Part shown: positions 9,302 through 19,523 of the stretch, in pieces
Numbering within the stretch: the first letter of the stretch is position 1
How the letters are laid out: each line of letters opens with the position of its first letter
DNA from: an uncultured Pseudomonadota bacterium
GTDB lineage: Bacteria > Pseudomonadota > Gammaproteobacteria > Burkholderiales > Thiobacillaceae
Direction: 5' to 3'
DNA: 64,000 nt
Assembly: GCA_903835655.1 (NCBI GenBank)
Contig: CAILNT010000027.1
Location: 1-64,000 of the forward strand
Translations under genes and position numbers: made by a program
The notes under the pieces: generated by a model
What the model was told of the DNA's origin: nothing
What the model saw: only the letters and a program-made list of their open reading frames with translations
The model's database searches: none

Positions 9302-10081
9302 ATGGGCCTCCCGATCGCTCCCCTCATCGATACCCACTGCCATCTCGATGCCGCCGAATTCGACGCGGATCGGGATGCCGTCCATGACCGTGCGTGCGCA
9401 GCCGGAGTGGACATCCAGGTGATTCCCGCCGTCACCCAGGCCAATTTCGCGGCGGTTACGGCCGCGTGCCGCCGTTATCCCGGCTGCCTGCCCGCTTTCG
9501 GCCTGCATCCCGTCTACGCCGACATACACCAGGCAGCCCACCTGGCCCTGATGCGCCAGCAGATCGAGGCCTGGCGACCGGTGGCCATCGGCGAGATCGG
9601 CCTGGACTTGTTCCTGCCGGGCCTGGACTTCGCCACCCAGGCGTACTTCTATGTCGAGCAGCTCAAGGTCGCGCGCGAGTACGCGCTGCCGGTGTTGCTA
9701 CATTGCCGCCGCGCCAACGATGAAATCCTCAAACAGTTGCGCCGGGTGGGTCTCGAGAAAGGCGGAATCGCCCACGCTTTCAGCGGCAGCCGGCAACAGG
9801 CGGAGGCGTTCTTGAAGCTGGGCTTCAAGTTGGGGTTCGGCGGCGCCTTCACCTGGGATCGGGCGACGAGGTTGCGAGCGCTCGCCCGCGAGCTTCCCCT
9901 GGAGGCCATCGTGCTGGAGACCGACAGCCCGGACATCCCGCCCGCCTGGGTGGGCCGAGGCCGCAACGAACCCGCCGAGGTGGCCAGGATCGCCGCGGCG
10001 CTGGCGGAATTGCGCGGCATCTCCTTGCAGGAAGTGGTGAGCCAGACCACGGCGAATGCAAAGGCGGTGCTGGGACTGTAG
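9302..10081 (+). CDS. TatD family metal-dependent hydrolase
   Basis: A 259-residue TatD/YjjV-type amidohydrolase-fold nuclease. The metal ligands of the family are present: H12 and H14 (DTHCHLD), E98 (GEIGLD), H134 (LLHCRRA), H158 (AHAFSGS) and D208 (ETDSP). TatD proteins act as 3'-5' exonucleases on DNA or RNA and as deoxyribonucleases. The ATG at 9302 is chosen because translation upstream to 9257 is not homologous-looking. A TATAAT-like CATAAT lies only seven bases upstream of this ATG (9290-9295), so the transcript may have little or no leader. The gene ends eight bases from the convergent flavoprotein gene. Confidence 0.88.
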   Translation: MGLPIAPLIDTHCHLDAAEFDADRDAVHDRACAAGVDIQVIPAVTQANFAAVTAACRRYPGCLPAFGLHPVYADIHQAAHLALMRQQIEAWRPVAIGEIGLDLFLPGLDFATQAYFYVEQLKVAREYALPVLLHCRRANDEILKQLRRVGLEKGGIAHAFSGSRQQAEAFLKLGFKLGFGGAFTWDRATRLRALARELPLEAIVLETDSPDIPPAWVGRGRNEPAEVARIAAALAELRGISLQEVVSQTTANAKAVLGL

Positions 10082-10089
10082 TACCCACG

Positions 10090-11370
10090 CTAGCGTTGCA
10101 GCCACGCCCGCGCGCCCGACCCCGCCACCCGCCCGCTGGCGAAGCAGGCGCTGAGCAGGTAACCACCGGTGGGCGCTTCCCAGTCGAGCATCTCGCCGGC
10201 GCAGAACACGCCGGGCAGCCGGCGCAACATCAGGCGCTCGTCCAATCCCTCGAAGCGCACACCGCCGGCCGTGCTGATGGCCTCGATGAGCGGGCGCGGG
10301 GCAATCAAGCGCAGCGGCAGGGCCTTGATCGCGGCGGCGAGTCGCGCTGGATCGGCCTCGACCCCCAGGACCTCGCGCAGCAGCGCGACCTTCACCGCAT
10401 TGAGCCCGGCGCGGCTGTGCAGGTGGCTGGAGAGGGAACGCGCGCCGCGCGGGTGCGCCACTTCGGCGCTGATCCGTTCCAGCGACTTTCCCGGTGCCAG
10501 GTCGAGTTGGAGCAGGGCGCTGCCATCGGTTTCGATACGCTCGCGCAGGGCCGCGGAGAGCGCATAGATCAGGCTGCCTTCGATCCCACTCGCGGTGATG
10601 ACGCATTCTCCCTGGCGGTGGATTTCGCTGCCATCGGGCGCCAGGCAACGGGCGACCACGGTCTTCAGGGGGTGGCCGGCGTGGCGGCTGCTGAAATGCT
10701 CGCTCCAGGCGATATCGAAGCCGCAATTGGCCGGCTTGAGCGGCGAGATTTCGATGCCGCGCCCCAGCAATAGCGGCACCCAGGCGCCGTCGGAGCCCAA
10801 CTTGGCCCAACTGCCGCCACCCAGGGCCAGGATCACGGCATCGGCAAGTATGGTTTTTTCGCCTTCCGGGGTGGCGAACAAGAGGGACTGGCGGGTCTCC
10901 GGCACCGCGGACTCCCCAGCGGTTACAGCGTCGCTCCAGCCCAGCCAGCGGTGGCGCACATGGAAATTCACCCCCGTGCCGCGCAAACGGTGCAGCCAGG
11001 CGCGCAACAGCGGCGCCGCCTTCATCTCGCGCGGGAACACGCGTCCGGAACTGCCGACGAAGGTCTCGACCCCCAGACTCGCCGCCCATGCGCGCAAGTC
11101 CTCGGGGCCGAAGGCGTCGAGCCAGGGTTCGAGGTCGCCGCGGCGCGCGCCGTAGCGGGAGAGAAAAACCTCGCGTGCCTCAGAGTGGGTCAGGTTGAGC
11201 CCGCCCTTGCCCGCCAGGAGGAACTTGCGGCCGACCGAAGGCATGGCATCGAACAGCTCGATCTGCAATTCCCCCAGCATCGAGTAAGGGAGGCGCGACG
11301 ACAGCATTTCCGCCGCCATCAACCCGGCCGGGCCACCACCGATGATGGCGACGGTCTTGGGTACGCTCAC
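10090..11370 (-). CDS. HI0933/YhiN-type NAD(P)/FAD-dependent flavoprotein
   Basis: A 426-residue flavoprotein with an N-terminal dinucleotide-binding motif GGGPAG (residues 11-16) and the family signatures GRKFLLAGKGGLNLTHSE and, near the C-terminus, FCAGEMLDWEAPTGGYLL. It belongs to the HI0933-like family (the TIGR03862 subgroup by appearance). The physiological reaction is not known. The GTG at 11370 is chosen because it overlaps the recJ stop as GTGA, implying translational coupling, and places the Rossmann motif close to the N-terminus. Longer starts upstream would lie inside recJ. Confidence 0.85.
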   Translation of the reverse strand: MSVPKTVAIIGGGPAGLMAAEMLSSRLPYSMLGELQIELFDAMPSVGRKFLLAGKGGLNLTHSEAREVFLSRYGARRGDLEPWLDAFGPEDLRAWAASLGVETFVGSSGRVFPREMKAAPLLRAWLHRLRGTGVNFHVRHRWLGWSDAVTAGESAVPETRQSLLFATPEGEKTILADAVILALGGGSWAKLGSDGAWVPLLLGRGIEISPLKPANCGFDIAWSEHFSSRHAGHPLKTVVARCLAPDGSEIHRQGECVITASGIEGSLIYALSAALRERIETDGSALLQLDLAPGKSLERISAEVAHPRGARSLSSHLHSRAGLNAVKVALLREVLGVEADPARLAAAIKALPLRLIAPRPLIEAISTAGGVRFEGLDERLMLRRLPGVFCAGEMLDWEAPTGGYLLSACFASGRVAGSGARAWLQR

Positions 11371-13055
11371 AACGCACTCCAGTGCGTCAGGTTGAATTGC
11401 AGCGAGCGCCTGCCATTCCACTCGTTCACTTCCGGCCGGTATACCGCCTGGATGCGCTCCGGCAGCGGCGTGTCATGGAAGAACAGGATGGCGTCGGCGC
11501 CGATTCCATGGCCGGCCAGGCGCAATTTCAGGTGCTTCTCGCCCACCAGACGCTGTGACTGCACCGTGAATTCGCCCTGGAAGGCGGGTGCCGGGAAGCC
11601 CTGGCCCCACACCGCGGCACGCATCGCCTCGGCGTTCTCCAGGGTGCATTCCTGGGGCGTCAGCTCGCCATCGGTCTCGATGCGTCTTTCCAGGTCGGCG
11701 GCGGAGAGGCTTGCGCGCGCCACCGTCTCGAAGGCCGCGGTGAAGCGGTCCAGATCCTCGCGGCGCAGGGTGAGGCCGGCCGCCGCGGCGTGGCCGCCGA
11801 ACTTCAGGATCAGGCCGGGGTGATGGCGATCCACCGCGTCCAGGGCATCGCGCAGGTGCAGTCCGGGAATCGAGCGGCCGGACCCTTTCAGGAGGCCGCT
11901 GCCGCCATCGGCGAAGATGATGGCCGGGCGATGGTGGCGCTCCTTCAGGCGGGAGGCGAGCAGCCCGACCACGCCCTGGTGCCACGCCGGGTCGAACAGG
12001 GTGAGGCTGGCGCCGTCGGCGACTTCGATGCCCGCGAGCAGGGCCAGAGCCTGATCCTGCATGTCGGCTTCGATTTCGCGGCGTTCGCGGTTGAGGCGGT
12101 CGAGTTCCCCCGCCAACGCCTGCGCCCGGTCCGCATCGCGGGCGAGCAGGCATTCGATGCCCACGCTCATGTCGGCCAGGCGCCCGGCGGCGTTCAGGCG
12201 CGGGCCGATGACAAATCCCAGGTCTTCCGCGCAGGCCAACTCCGTCCTGCGCCCCGCCGCGGCGAACAGGGCCTGGATGCCGGGTCGCGCCAGGCCCTTT
12301 TGCATGCGCGTGAGGCCTTGCGTCACCAGCAGGCGGTTGTTGCCGTCCAGGGGCACCACGTCGGCCACCGTGCCCAGCGCCACCAGATCGAGCAGTTCCG
12401 CCAGATTGGGCTCGGGGCGCGCCTTGAAGACGCCGCGCGTTCTCATCTCCGCGCGCAGGGCCATGAGCACGTAGAACATCACGCCCACACCGGCCAGATT
12501 CTTGCTGGGAAATTCGCAACCGGGCTGGTTGGGGTTGACGATCAGCGCGTTCGGCAGGCTGTCGCCCGGCAGGTGGTGGTCGGTGACCAGCACCTCCATG
12601 CCCAGACGCTGCGCTTCCTCGATGCCGGCGTGGGCGGCGATGCCGTTGTCCACGGTGATCAGCACGTCGGGTCGATGTTCCGCCGCCAGCCGGGCGATCT
12701 CGGGAGACAGTCCGTAGCCGTACTCGAAGCGGTTGGGGACGATGTATTCGACCTTGCCGCCCAGGGCGGTGAGGCCCGCGATCGCGACCGCGCAGGCGGT
12801 GGCGCCATCGGCGTCGTAATCGGCCACCACCAGCAGCTTCTCGCCGCGGTGACAGGCATCCGCCAGGCGCGTCGCCGCCGCCATGCATTGCTTCATCGCC
12901 GTGAAGGGAAGTAGTTCGGCGAGCCTGTGCTTCATCTGCTCCGGCGCAGCGACACCGCGCGCGGCGTAGAGGCGCGCGATTAGCGGCGGCAGGCCGGAAC
13001 GGCTCAGGGCCTGGGCGGCTACTTCGGGGTAGGGGCGGGGAGAGAGTTTCAGCAT
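11367..13055 (-). CDS. recJ: Single-stranded-DNA-specific exonuclease RecJ
   Basis: A 562-residue RecJ, the 5'-3' single-strand exonuclease of recombination and mismatch repair. The DHH-superfamily motifs are present: ADYDADG (78-84), VTVDNG near 134, DHHLPG (159-164) and the DHHA1 glycine-rich motif GGHAAAAG near 425. The length is typical. The ATG at 13055 is preferred over a TTG at 13061. The 3' end overlaps the downstream flavoprotein start by four bases. The gene diverges from the fused ferredoxin gene with only 59 bases between them. Confidence 0.95.
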   Translation of the reverse strand: MLKLSPRPYPEVAAQALSRSGLPPLIARLYAARGVAAPEQMKHRLAELLPFTAMKQCMAAATRLADACHRGEKLLVVADYDADGATACAVAIAGLTALGGKVEYIVPNRFEYGYGLSPEIARLAAEHRPDVLITVDNGIAAHAGIEEAQRLGMEVLVTDHHLPGDSLPNALIVNPNQPGCEFPSKNLAGVGVMFYVLMALRAEMRTRGVFKARPEPNLAELLDLVALGTVADVVPLDGNNRLLVTQGLTRMQKGLARPGIQALFAAAGRRTELACAEDLGFVIGPRLNAAGRLADMSVGIECLLARDADRAQALAGELDRLNRERREIEADMQDQALALLAGIEVADGASLTLFDPAWHQGVVGLLASRLKERHHRPAIIFADGGSGLLKGSGRSIPGLHLRDALDAVDRHHPGLILKFGGHAAAAGLTLRREDLDRFTAAFETVARASLSAADLERRIETDGELTPQECTLENAEAMRAAVWGQGFPAPAFQGEFTVQSQRLVGEKHLKLRLAGHGIGADAILFFHDTPLPERIQAVYRPEVNEWNGRRSLQFNLTHWSAL

Positions 13056-13079
13056 GTTCAAATATTCGGTTGCGCTGTT

Positions 13080-13107
13080 TTGCGTCCGGGAGTCGGCTGG
13101 CTATTAT
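13080..13107 (+). promoter_or_regulatory. Predicted promoter, possible leaderless start
   Basis: TTGCGT (13080-13085), a 16-base spacer and TATTAT (13102-13107) precede the ATG at 13115. The expected start site at about 13114 would leave almost no leader, and no Shine-Dalgarno sequence is visible, so a leaderless transcript is possible. Confidence 0.4.
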
Positions 13108-13114
13108 GCCGGCC

Positions 13115-14596
13115 ATGGCCCATTTTCTCCCCCTCTCCCGCGTCGCCCGTCTGGTGGGCGAATCGCGGTCTGCCATTCAGCGCCGGATCCACGCTGGCGA
13201 ATTGGCGACTTTCGATGGCATGGTGGAGATGGGCGAGCTCCTGCGCGTGTTCCCCGACGTGCGCTGGGAGGATGACGGTGAATTCCGGCGGGTCGAGGAG
13301 ATCAAGGCCAAGGCTTTCGCCCGCCGAGTCTACGAGCGCGCTCTGCCGGCGAAGGAAGTGCTGGCCGAGCGCCTGTTCGAGATGGGGCGCGAATTTGCCG
13401 CGGCCAAGACTTTGCTGTTGCACTACGACGAGGTGCTGCGCTTCCTCGACGACAAACTCGACGATGTCGCGGAGGCGGGGGCTGCCAGGCCGGCCGTGCA
13501 GCAGGCGGTCATCGACCTCAAACTATGGTTGCGACAGGCGCTCGCGGCGCGGCCTTCCGATACGGAACGCGCCCAGGCCTTACTCGCCCAGGAAAATGTG
13601 ATGCGCATCATGTCCGCACAGGTCACGGTTCTACCCGCGGGCCACGAATTCTTCGTGGAAGGCAACGACACCCTGCTCGAAGCCGCCTTACGCGCCGGCA
13701 TCCCGCTCAATTACGGGTGCAGCAACGGCAACTGCGGCGACTGCCGCGCGCGCCTGGTTTCCGGCCAGGTCAAGAAAGTCCATCCGCATGACTTCGTGCT
13801 GAAGGAAAGCGAAAAGGCCGAGGGCGACTTCCTGCTCTGCTCCTACACCGCGGTGAGCGATGTGGTGGTCGAGGCGGGGATCGCCGGCGCCGATGACATT
13901 CCGCACCAGGAGATCGTCACGCGGGTGAAGGCGGTGGAAGTCCTCAACGAGCGTATCGCGGTGCTGCATCTCACCGCGCCGCGCAGCCAGCGTCTGCATT
14001 TTCTCGCCGGGCAACGGGTGACGCTCGCCATCGGCGATTCCGGAGGCGAGCTCAGCGGCGAGTATCCCGTGGCGAGTTGCCCCTGCGAAGATCGCCACAT
14101 CGAACTCCATATCCAGCGCGACAACAGCCCTCTTGCCCGCCATGTATTCGAGGATCTGGCCAAGGAGGACAGGGTGCGCATCGAAGGGCCGCGCGGCCAC
14201 TTCGTGATGAAACTGGATTCGCGTCGACCGGTGATCTTCATCGCCTGGGAGGAAGGTTTCGCGCCGATCAAGAGCTTGGTGCAGCACGCCATGAGCCTGG
14301 AAATCGCGGAGTCCATCCACCTCTACTGGGCGGCCGGGAGTGTCGCGGCCAGCGGCGGCCATTACCAGGACAACCACTGCCGCGCCTGGGCCGACGCCCT
14401 GGACGAATTCAGCTATCGACCGCTGGATGCGGCCGGCGGTGCGGAGGCCGTCGCCGAGTCCATCCTGGCGCTGCATCCCGACCTGCGCCGTGCCGATATT
14501 TACGCCGCCGGCCCCCTCGACTTCCTCCACGTCTTGCAGACCGGCGCCCTGGCGCGCGGTTTGTCGCCGCTGGGCTGGCACGGGGAAGCAAGATAG
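13115..14596 (+). CDS. HTH / [2Fe-2S] ferredoxin / degenerate FNR-like reductase fusion
   Basis: A 493-residue fusion. Residues 1-50 resemble a MerR/excisionase-type winged helix (LSRVARLVGESRSAIQRRIHAGEL). Residues 55-165 are charged and helical. Residues 168-255 form a plant-type ferredoxin with C202, C207, C210 and C242. Residues 265-493 form an FNR-type FAD/NAD(P) module. The reductase motifs are eroded: the expected RxYS is GEYPVAS (315-321), the GTGxAP motif is WEEGFAPIKS (378-387), and the C-terminal catalytic Cys is absent around YAAGPLDFL. So FAD and especially NAD(P) binding are uncertain. It may be a redox enzyme related to CDP-deoxyglucoseen reductase types or a redox-responsive DNA-binding protein. 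The alternative ATG at 13106 adds three residues. Confidence 0.75.
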   Translation: MAHFLPLSRVARLVGESRSAIQRRIHAGELATFDGMVEMGELLRVFPDVRWEDDGEFRRVEEIKAKAFARRVYERALPAKEVLAERLFEMGREFAAAKTLLLHYDEVLRFLDDKLDDVAEAGAARPAVQQAVIDLKLWLRQALAARPSDTERAQALLAQENVMRIMSAQVTVLPAGHEFFVEGNDTLLEAALRAGIPLNYGCSNGNCGDCRARLVSGQVKKVHPHDFVLKESEKAEGDFLLCSYTAVSDVVVEAGIAGADDIPHQEIVTRVKAVEVLNERIAVLHLTAPRSQRLHFLAGQRVTLAIGDSGGELSGEYPVASCPCEDRHIELHIQRDNSPLARHVFEDLAKEDRVRIEGPRGHFVMKLDSRRPVIFIAWEEGFAPIKSLVQHAMSLEIAESIHLYWAAGSVAASGGHYQDNHCRAWADALDEFSYRPLDAAGGAEAVAESILALHPDLRRADIYAAGPLDFLHVLQTGALARGLSPLGWHGEAR

Positions 14597-14700
14597 GCCA
14601 CGAGCGCTCCGCGGGCCTGGGTTGCGAAGGGGCCGGCGCAGGCCGATATTTCACACGGGTTTGCCATAAAATGAGCGCATCCCCAACGCAGGAGCAAGCA

Positions 14701-15192
14701 ATGAGCAATGACAGCATCGGCCAAGGAAAAGTGGTGTACATCACTTATTCCGTGCTGGGCGAAGCGGGCCAGATCATGGGGCAACAGGATATGCCCACCG
14801 GCTATGTCCATGGCGCGGGCAGTGGTCTGTTCCACGCCGTGGAGCGCGCCCTGGAAGGCCGCCAGACCGGCGATCGGGTGGAAGCCTGTGTGACGCCCGA
14901 GGAAGGTTTCGGGCCCAGCGATCCGAGTCTGATCATCGTCGATGAAGTCGACCACGTTCCCCCGACCATACGCTATGTCGGAGCAGAGGCGGAATTGCAG
15001 AACGATGCCGGTGAGACGCTCACCTTTCGCGTCATCGATCTGGCCGACGGCAAGATTACTCTGGATGGCAACCATCCCCTGGCCGGCCGCACCGCCACCG
15101 TGGTCGCCACGGTCGTCTCCGTGCGCAATGCCACGATGGAGGAGATGCGGACCGGTTTTCCCGCTGAACAGGGGCCGCCGCCCCTGCACTAA
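14701..15192 (+). CDS. slyD: SlyD-like FKBP-type peptidyl-prolyl isomerase
   Basis: A 163-residue FKBP-type prolyl isomerase with the SlyD layout: a split FKBP domain (TGYVHGAGSGLFHAVERALEG at about 33-53, DGNHPLAG near 126) with an inserted flap domain between. It folds and chaperones cytosolic proteins. The His/Cys-rich metal-binding tail of enterobacterial SlyD is missing; the end is GPPPLH. The ATG at 14701 is chosen because AGGAG lies seven bases upstream; an in-frame ATG at 14671 has no site. Just upstream, CATAAAAT (14664-14671) could be a -10 element. The 3' end faces the sigma-54 activator gene across a hairpin repeat. Confidence 0.85.
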   Translation: MSNDSIGQGKVVYITYSVLGEAGQIMGQQDMPTGYVHGAGSGLFHAVERALEGRQTGDRVEACVTPEEGFGPSDPSLIIVDEVDHVPPTIRYVGAEAELQNDAGETLTFRVIDLADGKITLDGNHPLAGRTATVVATVVSVRNATMEEMRTGFPAEQGPPPLH

Positions 15193-15220
15193 GCCGGCCG
15201 CCCATGGTTCAGACACCGCC

Positions 15221-15254
15221 CGTAGGGTTGCGGCGCAACGCACCCAACCCTACG
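15221..15254. repeat. Dispersed hairpin repeat, probable bidirectional terminator
   Basis: Perfect 10-base arms CGTAGGGTTG (15221-15230) and CAACCCTACG (15245-15254) enclose a 14-base GC-rich loop. Elements with GTAGGG ends are common intergenic repeats in proteobacteria, and a related one is at 46540. It lies between the convergent slyD and sigma-54 activator genes and contains the activator's stop codon. Confidence 0.6.
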
Positions 15255-16257
15255 CTGCTGAAGCCCGTGCGCGGAACGAGCCCGCCTCGATACGATGTTT
15301 CTTCAGCAGTTTCCCCAGGGCGCGGCGCTCCTTGCCGGCCAGCCGCGCGGCTTGCGAGACATTGCCGGCGGACTCCCGCATCAGGCGCTGCAGGTGGCTG
15401 CGCTCGAACGCCTGCAACAGGCTTTGTTTTGCCGCGTTGAAATCCAGCGTGTCGCGACAGCCGTAACGGCGATCGGCCAGGCTACGACGCTCATTCGATG
15501 GGACGGGCGCGGTGATGCGCAGCAGGGTGCCGTCCGCCAGGAGGAATTCGCGCTGGATGCGGTTTTGCAACTCCCTGACGTTGCCCGGCCAGGCGTGGCT
15601 GGCGAGCCAGTGCAGCGTGTCCTGGTGTAGTTCCTTGGACGGCAGCCGGTAGCGCTGGGCGGCCAGGGCGATGAAATGCCGCGCCAGTAACTCGGCGTCG
15701 CCGCCGCGCGCGCGTAGTGGCGGCACCGGTAGCTCCATGACATTCAGGCGGAAATGCAGGTCCGCGCGAAAGCCTCCGCCCTCGACCAGGCCCTCCAGCT
15801 GGACATTGCTGGCAGCGAGGATGCGGACCTGCGCGGTCTGCGCGCGGCTGCAACCCAGGGGGCGATATTGACCGTCCTGGAGAAAACGCAGCAGGCTCAC
15901 CTGGGCCTTGGGTGTAAGCGAATCGACTTCGTCCAGAAACAGGGTGCCGCCCTGGGCCTGGGCGATCAGACCGATCTGGCCCTCTCGGGCGTCGGTGTAG
16001 GCGCCGCGCGCGTGGCCGAAGAGCTCGTTTTCGATCAGGTGGTCGGGTAGGGCGCCGCAGTTGACCGCAACGAAGGGCTGTCCCCGGCGGGCGCTGTGGC
16101 TGTGGATGGCGAGGGCTGCCGCTTCCTTGCCACTGCCGGTTTCGCCGGTGATGAGCACGCTGGCGTCAAAATTTGCGATCTTGCGCAGCAAGGTGAGCAT
16201 ATCCCGGAAAGCCGGGGAATTTCCGATCAGTTCTTGCGGCTGGGATTGTGGCGTCAT
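15250..16257 (-). CDS. Sigma-54-dependent transcriptional activator without receiver domain
   Basis: A 335-residue enhancer-binding protein consisting only of the AAA+ domain and a Fis-type HTH. Walker A is GETGSGKE (38-45), Walker B is GTLFLDE (104-110), the arginine-finger and sensor region lies around [21 protein letters not shown] is near 225, and the Fis HTH is at about 285-325. There is no N-terminal sensory domain, as in PspF. The sigma-54-contacting loop, normally GAFTGA, reads GAYTDA (85-90): T is kept but the second G is D. It is divergent from an ABC exporter operon with a palindrome between them, so it may control that operon. A sigma-54 promoter lies at 22312, but a link is speculative. 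Confidence 0.88.
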   Translation of the reverse strand: MTPQSQPQELIGNSPAFRDMLTLLRKIANFDASVLITGETGSGKEAAALAIHSHSARRGQPFVAVNCGALPDHLIENELFGHARGAYTDAREGQIGLIAQAQGGTLFLDEVDSLTPKAQVSLLRFLQDGQYRPLGCSRAQTAQVRILAASNVQLEGLVEGGGFRADLHFRLNVMELPVPPLRARGGDAELLARHFIALAAQRYRLPSKELHQDTLHWLASHAWPGNVRELQNRIQREFLLADGTLLRITAPVPSNERRSLADRRYGCRDTLDFNAAKQSLLQAFERSHLQRLMRESAGNVSQAARLAGKERRALGKLLKKHRIEAGSFRARASAA

Positions 16258-16270
16258 CGAGGTTTGCTGT

Positions 16271-16284
16271 AGGTGTTAACACCT
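16271..16284. promoter_or_regulatory. 14-bp perfect palindrome, candidate operator
   Basis: AGGTGTTAACACCT is a perfect palindrome 14 bases upstream of the activator start and 113 bases upstream of the exporter start. TTTCACCTA is nearby (16291-16299), and a similar TTCACCTAG is at 16388-16396 next to the exporter ATG. The location suggests an operator for one or both divergent units, possibly autoregulation by the activator. No TGGC-N10-TTGC promoter was found in the interval. Confidence 0.5.
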
Positions 16285-16396
16285 GAATTGTTTCACCTAA
16301 CTTAGGGAAGCGAAACCACGGATGCCTTCGAGCACGTTCATCTACGTACTGAGGAATCAAGGATAATCGCCGCACCCTGTTTTTCGCTTCACCTAG

Positions 16397-17593
16397 ATGA
16401 CGCCCAAGCGCTTTACTTACTGGCATGGCATGCTGCTCCTGGTCGCCCTGGCCATTCCCGCGCGTGCGCTGCTCCTGGGGCGGTCGGTGGAGACGCTGCA
16501 ACCCAGGCGGGATGCCGTGCTGGAGACCGTGATCTCCAGCGGGCGCATCATCACGCCGACACGCGTCGCACTAGGCTCCGAACTGGTCGGGCACGTGGTC
16601 GAGGTACGGGTGGAGGAGGGGGATCGGGTGCAGGCCGGACAGGTGCTGGCGCGCCTGCGCGACGACGAGTTACGCGCGGCTCTCGATCAGGGGCGGCGCG
16701 GCGTCGAGGAAGGCCAGGCAATGCTCGCCCAATTGCGCGAAGTGGCGCGACCGGTGGCGGAGCAGGGGCTGCTACAGGCGCAGGCGAACCAAGTGCTGGC
16801 CCGTGCGCAATACGAGCGAGTGAAAAAGCTGGCGGACGCGGGGTTCTACAACCAGTCCAGCCTGGACGATGCACTGCGCGCGCTCGACGCCGCAGTGGCG
16901 GCGAGCGCGGCGGCGCAGGCGCAGGCGCGTGGCAATCGTCCCGAGGGTGCGGAAAGCCGCCTGGCCGAGACACGCCTGGCCCAGGCCCGCGCCACGCAGG
17001 CCGTGGCCCAGGCCAGACAGGCCAATACCGTGATCCGCGCGCCGGCCGCCGGCGTGGTGGTGAAGAAACGGGTGGAGAAGGGCGATGTCGTGACCCAGGG
17101 CAAAGTGCTGTTCGATCTGGCGACCGATGGGGAAACCCAGGTCGATCTGCAAGTCGACGAGAAGAACCTCGGCCGCCTGCGAGTCGGCCAGAGGGCCAGC
17201 GTCCTGGCCGACGCCTATCCGACGCAGCCCTTTGCCGCGGAGATCTTCTTCATCGCCCCTGGCATCGATCCGGAGAAGGGCTCGGTGGAAGTGAAACTGC
17301 GCGCCAAGGCACCGCCGGCCTTCGTCAAGCCGGACATGACGGTCTCCGTGGAAATCAAGGTGGGCGCGAAGCAGGACGCGCTTTCCCTGCCCGCCGCGGC
17401 GGTGCACGACGCCAGCACGGCGCATCCCTGGGTCCTGCTCATCGACGCCGGTCGTGCCGTACGCCGTCCCCTCACCCTCGGGTTGCGCGGCGCCGGGGTG
17501 GTGGAAGTGGTGGCCGGACTGCGCGGGGACGAGGCCGTCATCCCGCTGGATGCGCCGGTTTCTGAGGGCGACCGGGTGCGCGGGGCGCGATAG
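16397..17593 (+). CDS. Periplasmic adaptor (membrane fusion protein) of ABC exporter, MacA-like
   Basis: A 398-residue membrane fusion protein. An N-terminal hydrophobic anchor (about 8-27) is followed by a barrel-sandwich half-motif (VEVRVEEGDRVQAGQVLARL, about 69-88), a long alpha-helical hairpin rich in Ala/Gln/Arg (about 90-205), the second lipoyl half (RAPAAGVVVKKRVEKGDVV, near 213) and beta-barrel domains with the KPDMTVSVEI motif near 313. It would bridge the inner-membrane ABC transporter to an outer-membrane channel. It is the first gene of a four-gene operon with the permease 9 bases downstream. The substrate is unknown; no outer-membrane factor is encoded nearby. Confidence 0.88.
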   Translation: MTPKRFTYWHGMLLLVALAIPARALLLGRSVETLQPRRDAVLETVISSGRIITPTRVALGSELVGHVVEVRVEEGDRVQAGQVLARLRDDELRAALDQGRRGVEEGQAMLAQLREVARPVAEQGLLQAQANQVLARAQYERVKKLADAGFYNQSSLDDALRALDAAVAASAAAQAQARGNRPEGAESRLAETRLAQARATQAVAQARQANTVIRAPAAGVVVKKRVEKGDVVTQGKVLFDLATDGETQVDLQVDEKNLGRLRVGQRASVLADAYPTQPFAAEIFFIAPGIDPEKGSVEVKLRAKAPPAFVKPDMTVSVEIKVGAKQDALSLPAAAVHDASTAHPWVLLIDAGRAVRRPLTLGLRGAGVVEVVAGLRGDEAVIPLDAPVSEGDRVRGAR

Positions 17594-17602
17594 GCCGGCA
17601 CG

Positions 17603-18815
<1,213 letters not shown>

Positions 18816-18823
<8 letters not shown>

Positions 18824-19523
18824 GGAAGACGACATCCTGCGTCTCGAGGCTGTGCGCAAGGCCTACAACGTCGCCACACCGATCGAGACTGAGGTATTGC
18901 ATGGCATCGACATGGCGCTACATCGCGGCGAGTTCGCGGCCCTGATCGGCCCTTCCGGATCGGGCAAGAGCACCCTGCTGCACCTCATCGGCTTGCTGGA
19001 GCGGCCCACGGCGGGCCGCATCCTGATCGCCGGCCGGGAAATCGATGCGCTCGACGAGGCCGGGATGACCGAGTTGCGCGGCCGCACCCTGGGATTCGTG
19101 TTCCAGTTCCATCATTTGCTGCCGGAGTTCACCGCTCTGGAAAACGTGATGATGCCGACCCTGATCGATCAGGGCCGGGCCACCCGCGCCATGCGGGAGC
19201 GCGCCCGCTGGCTGCTGGGCAAGGTCGGCCTGGCGGATGCGCTCGACAAGAAGCCCTCCGCGTTGTCAGGCGGCATGCAGCAGCGCGTGGCGATCGCCCG
19301 TTCCCTGGCGATGAATCCGCCTCTGGTGCTGGCCGACGAGCCGACGGGCAACCTGGACAGCCATACCGCCGACGACATTTTCGCACTGTTGCGCGAGTTC
19401 AATCGGGAAGAAGGCTCCGCCTTCCTTATCGTGACGCATGACGCCCGCCTGGCCGCTGGCTGCGACCGCCGCATCGAGTTGATGGATGGCCGGATACTGG
19501 CCAGTCCGAGTGCTCAGGCATGA
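18816..19523 (+). CDS. ABC transporter ATP-binding protein, LolD/MacB type
   Basis: A 235-residue ABC ATPase with Walker [10 protein letters not shown] (45-53), a Q-loop in [18 protein letters not shown], the signature LSGGMQQR near 149, Walker [14 protein letters not shown] and H-loop VTHD. The [19 protein letters not shown] region matches the LolD/MacB ATPase group. It energises the adjoining permease. It starts eight bases inside the permease gene and ends in an ATGA overlap with the TonB-like gene, so all members are translationally coupled. Confidence 0.92.

Noticed and set aside
16258-16396. Sigma-54 promoter for the ABC exporter operon
   Set aside because: No TGGC-N10-TTGC-type element could be found despite the adjacent activator gene.
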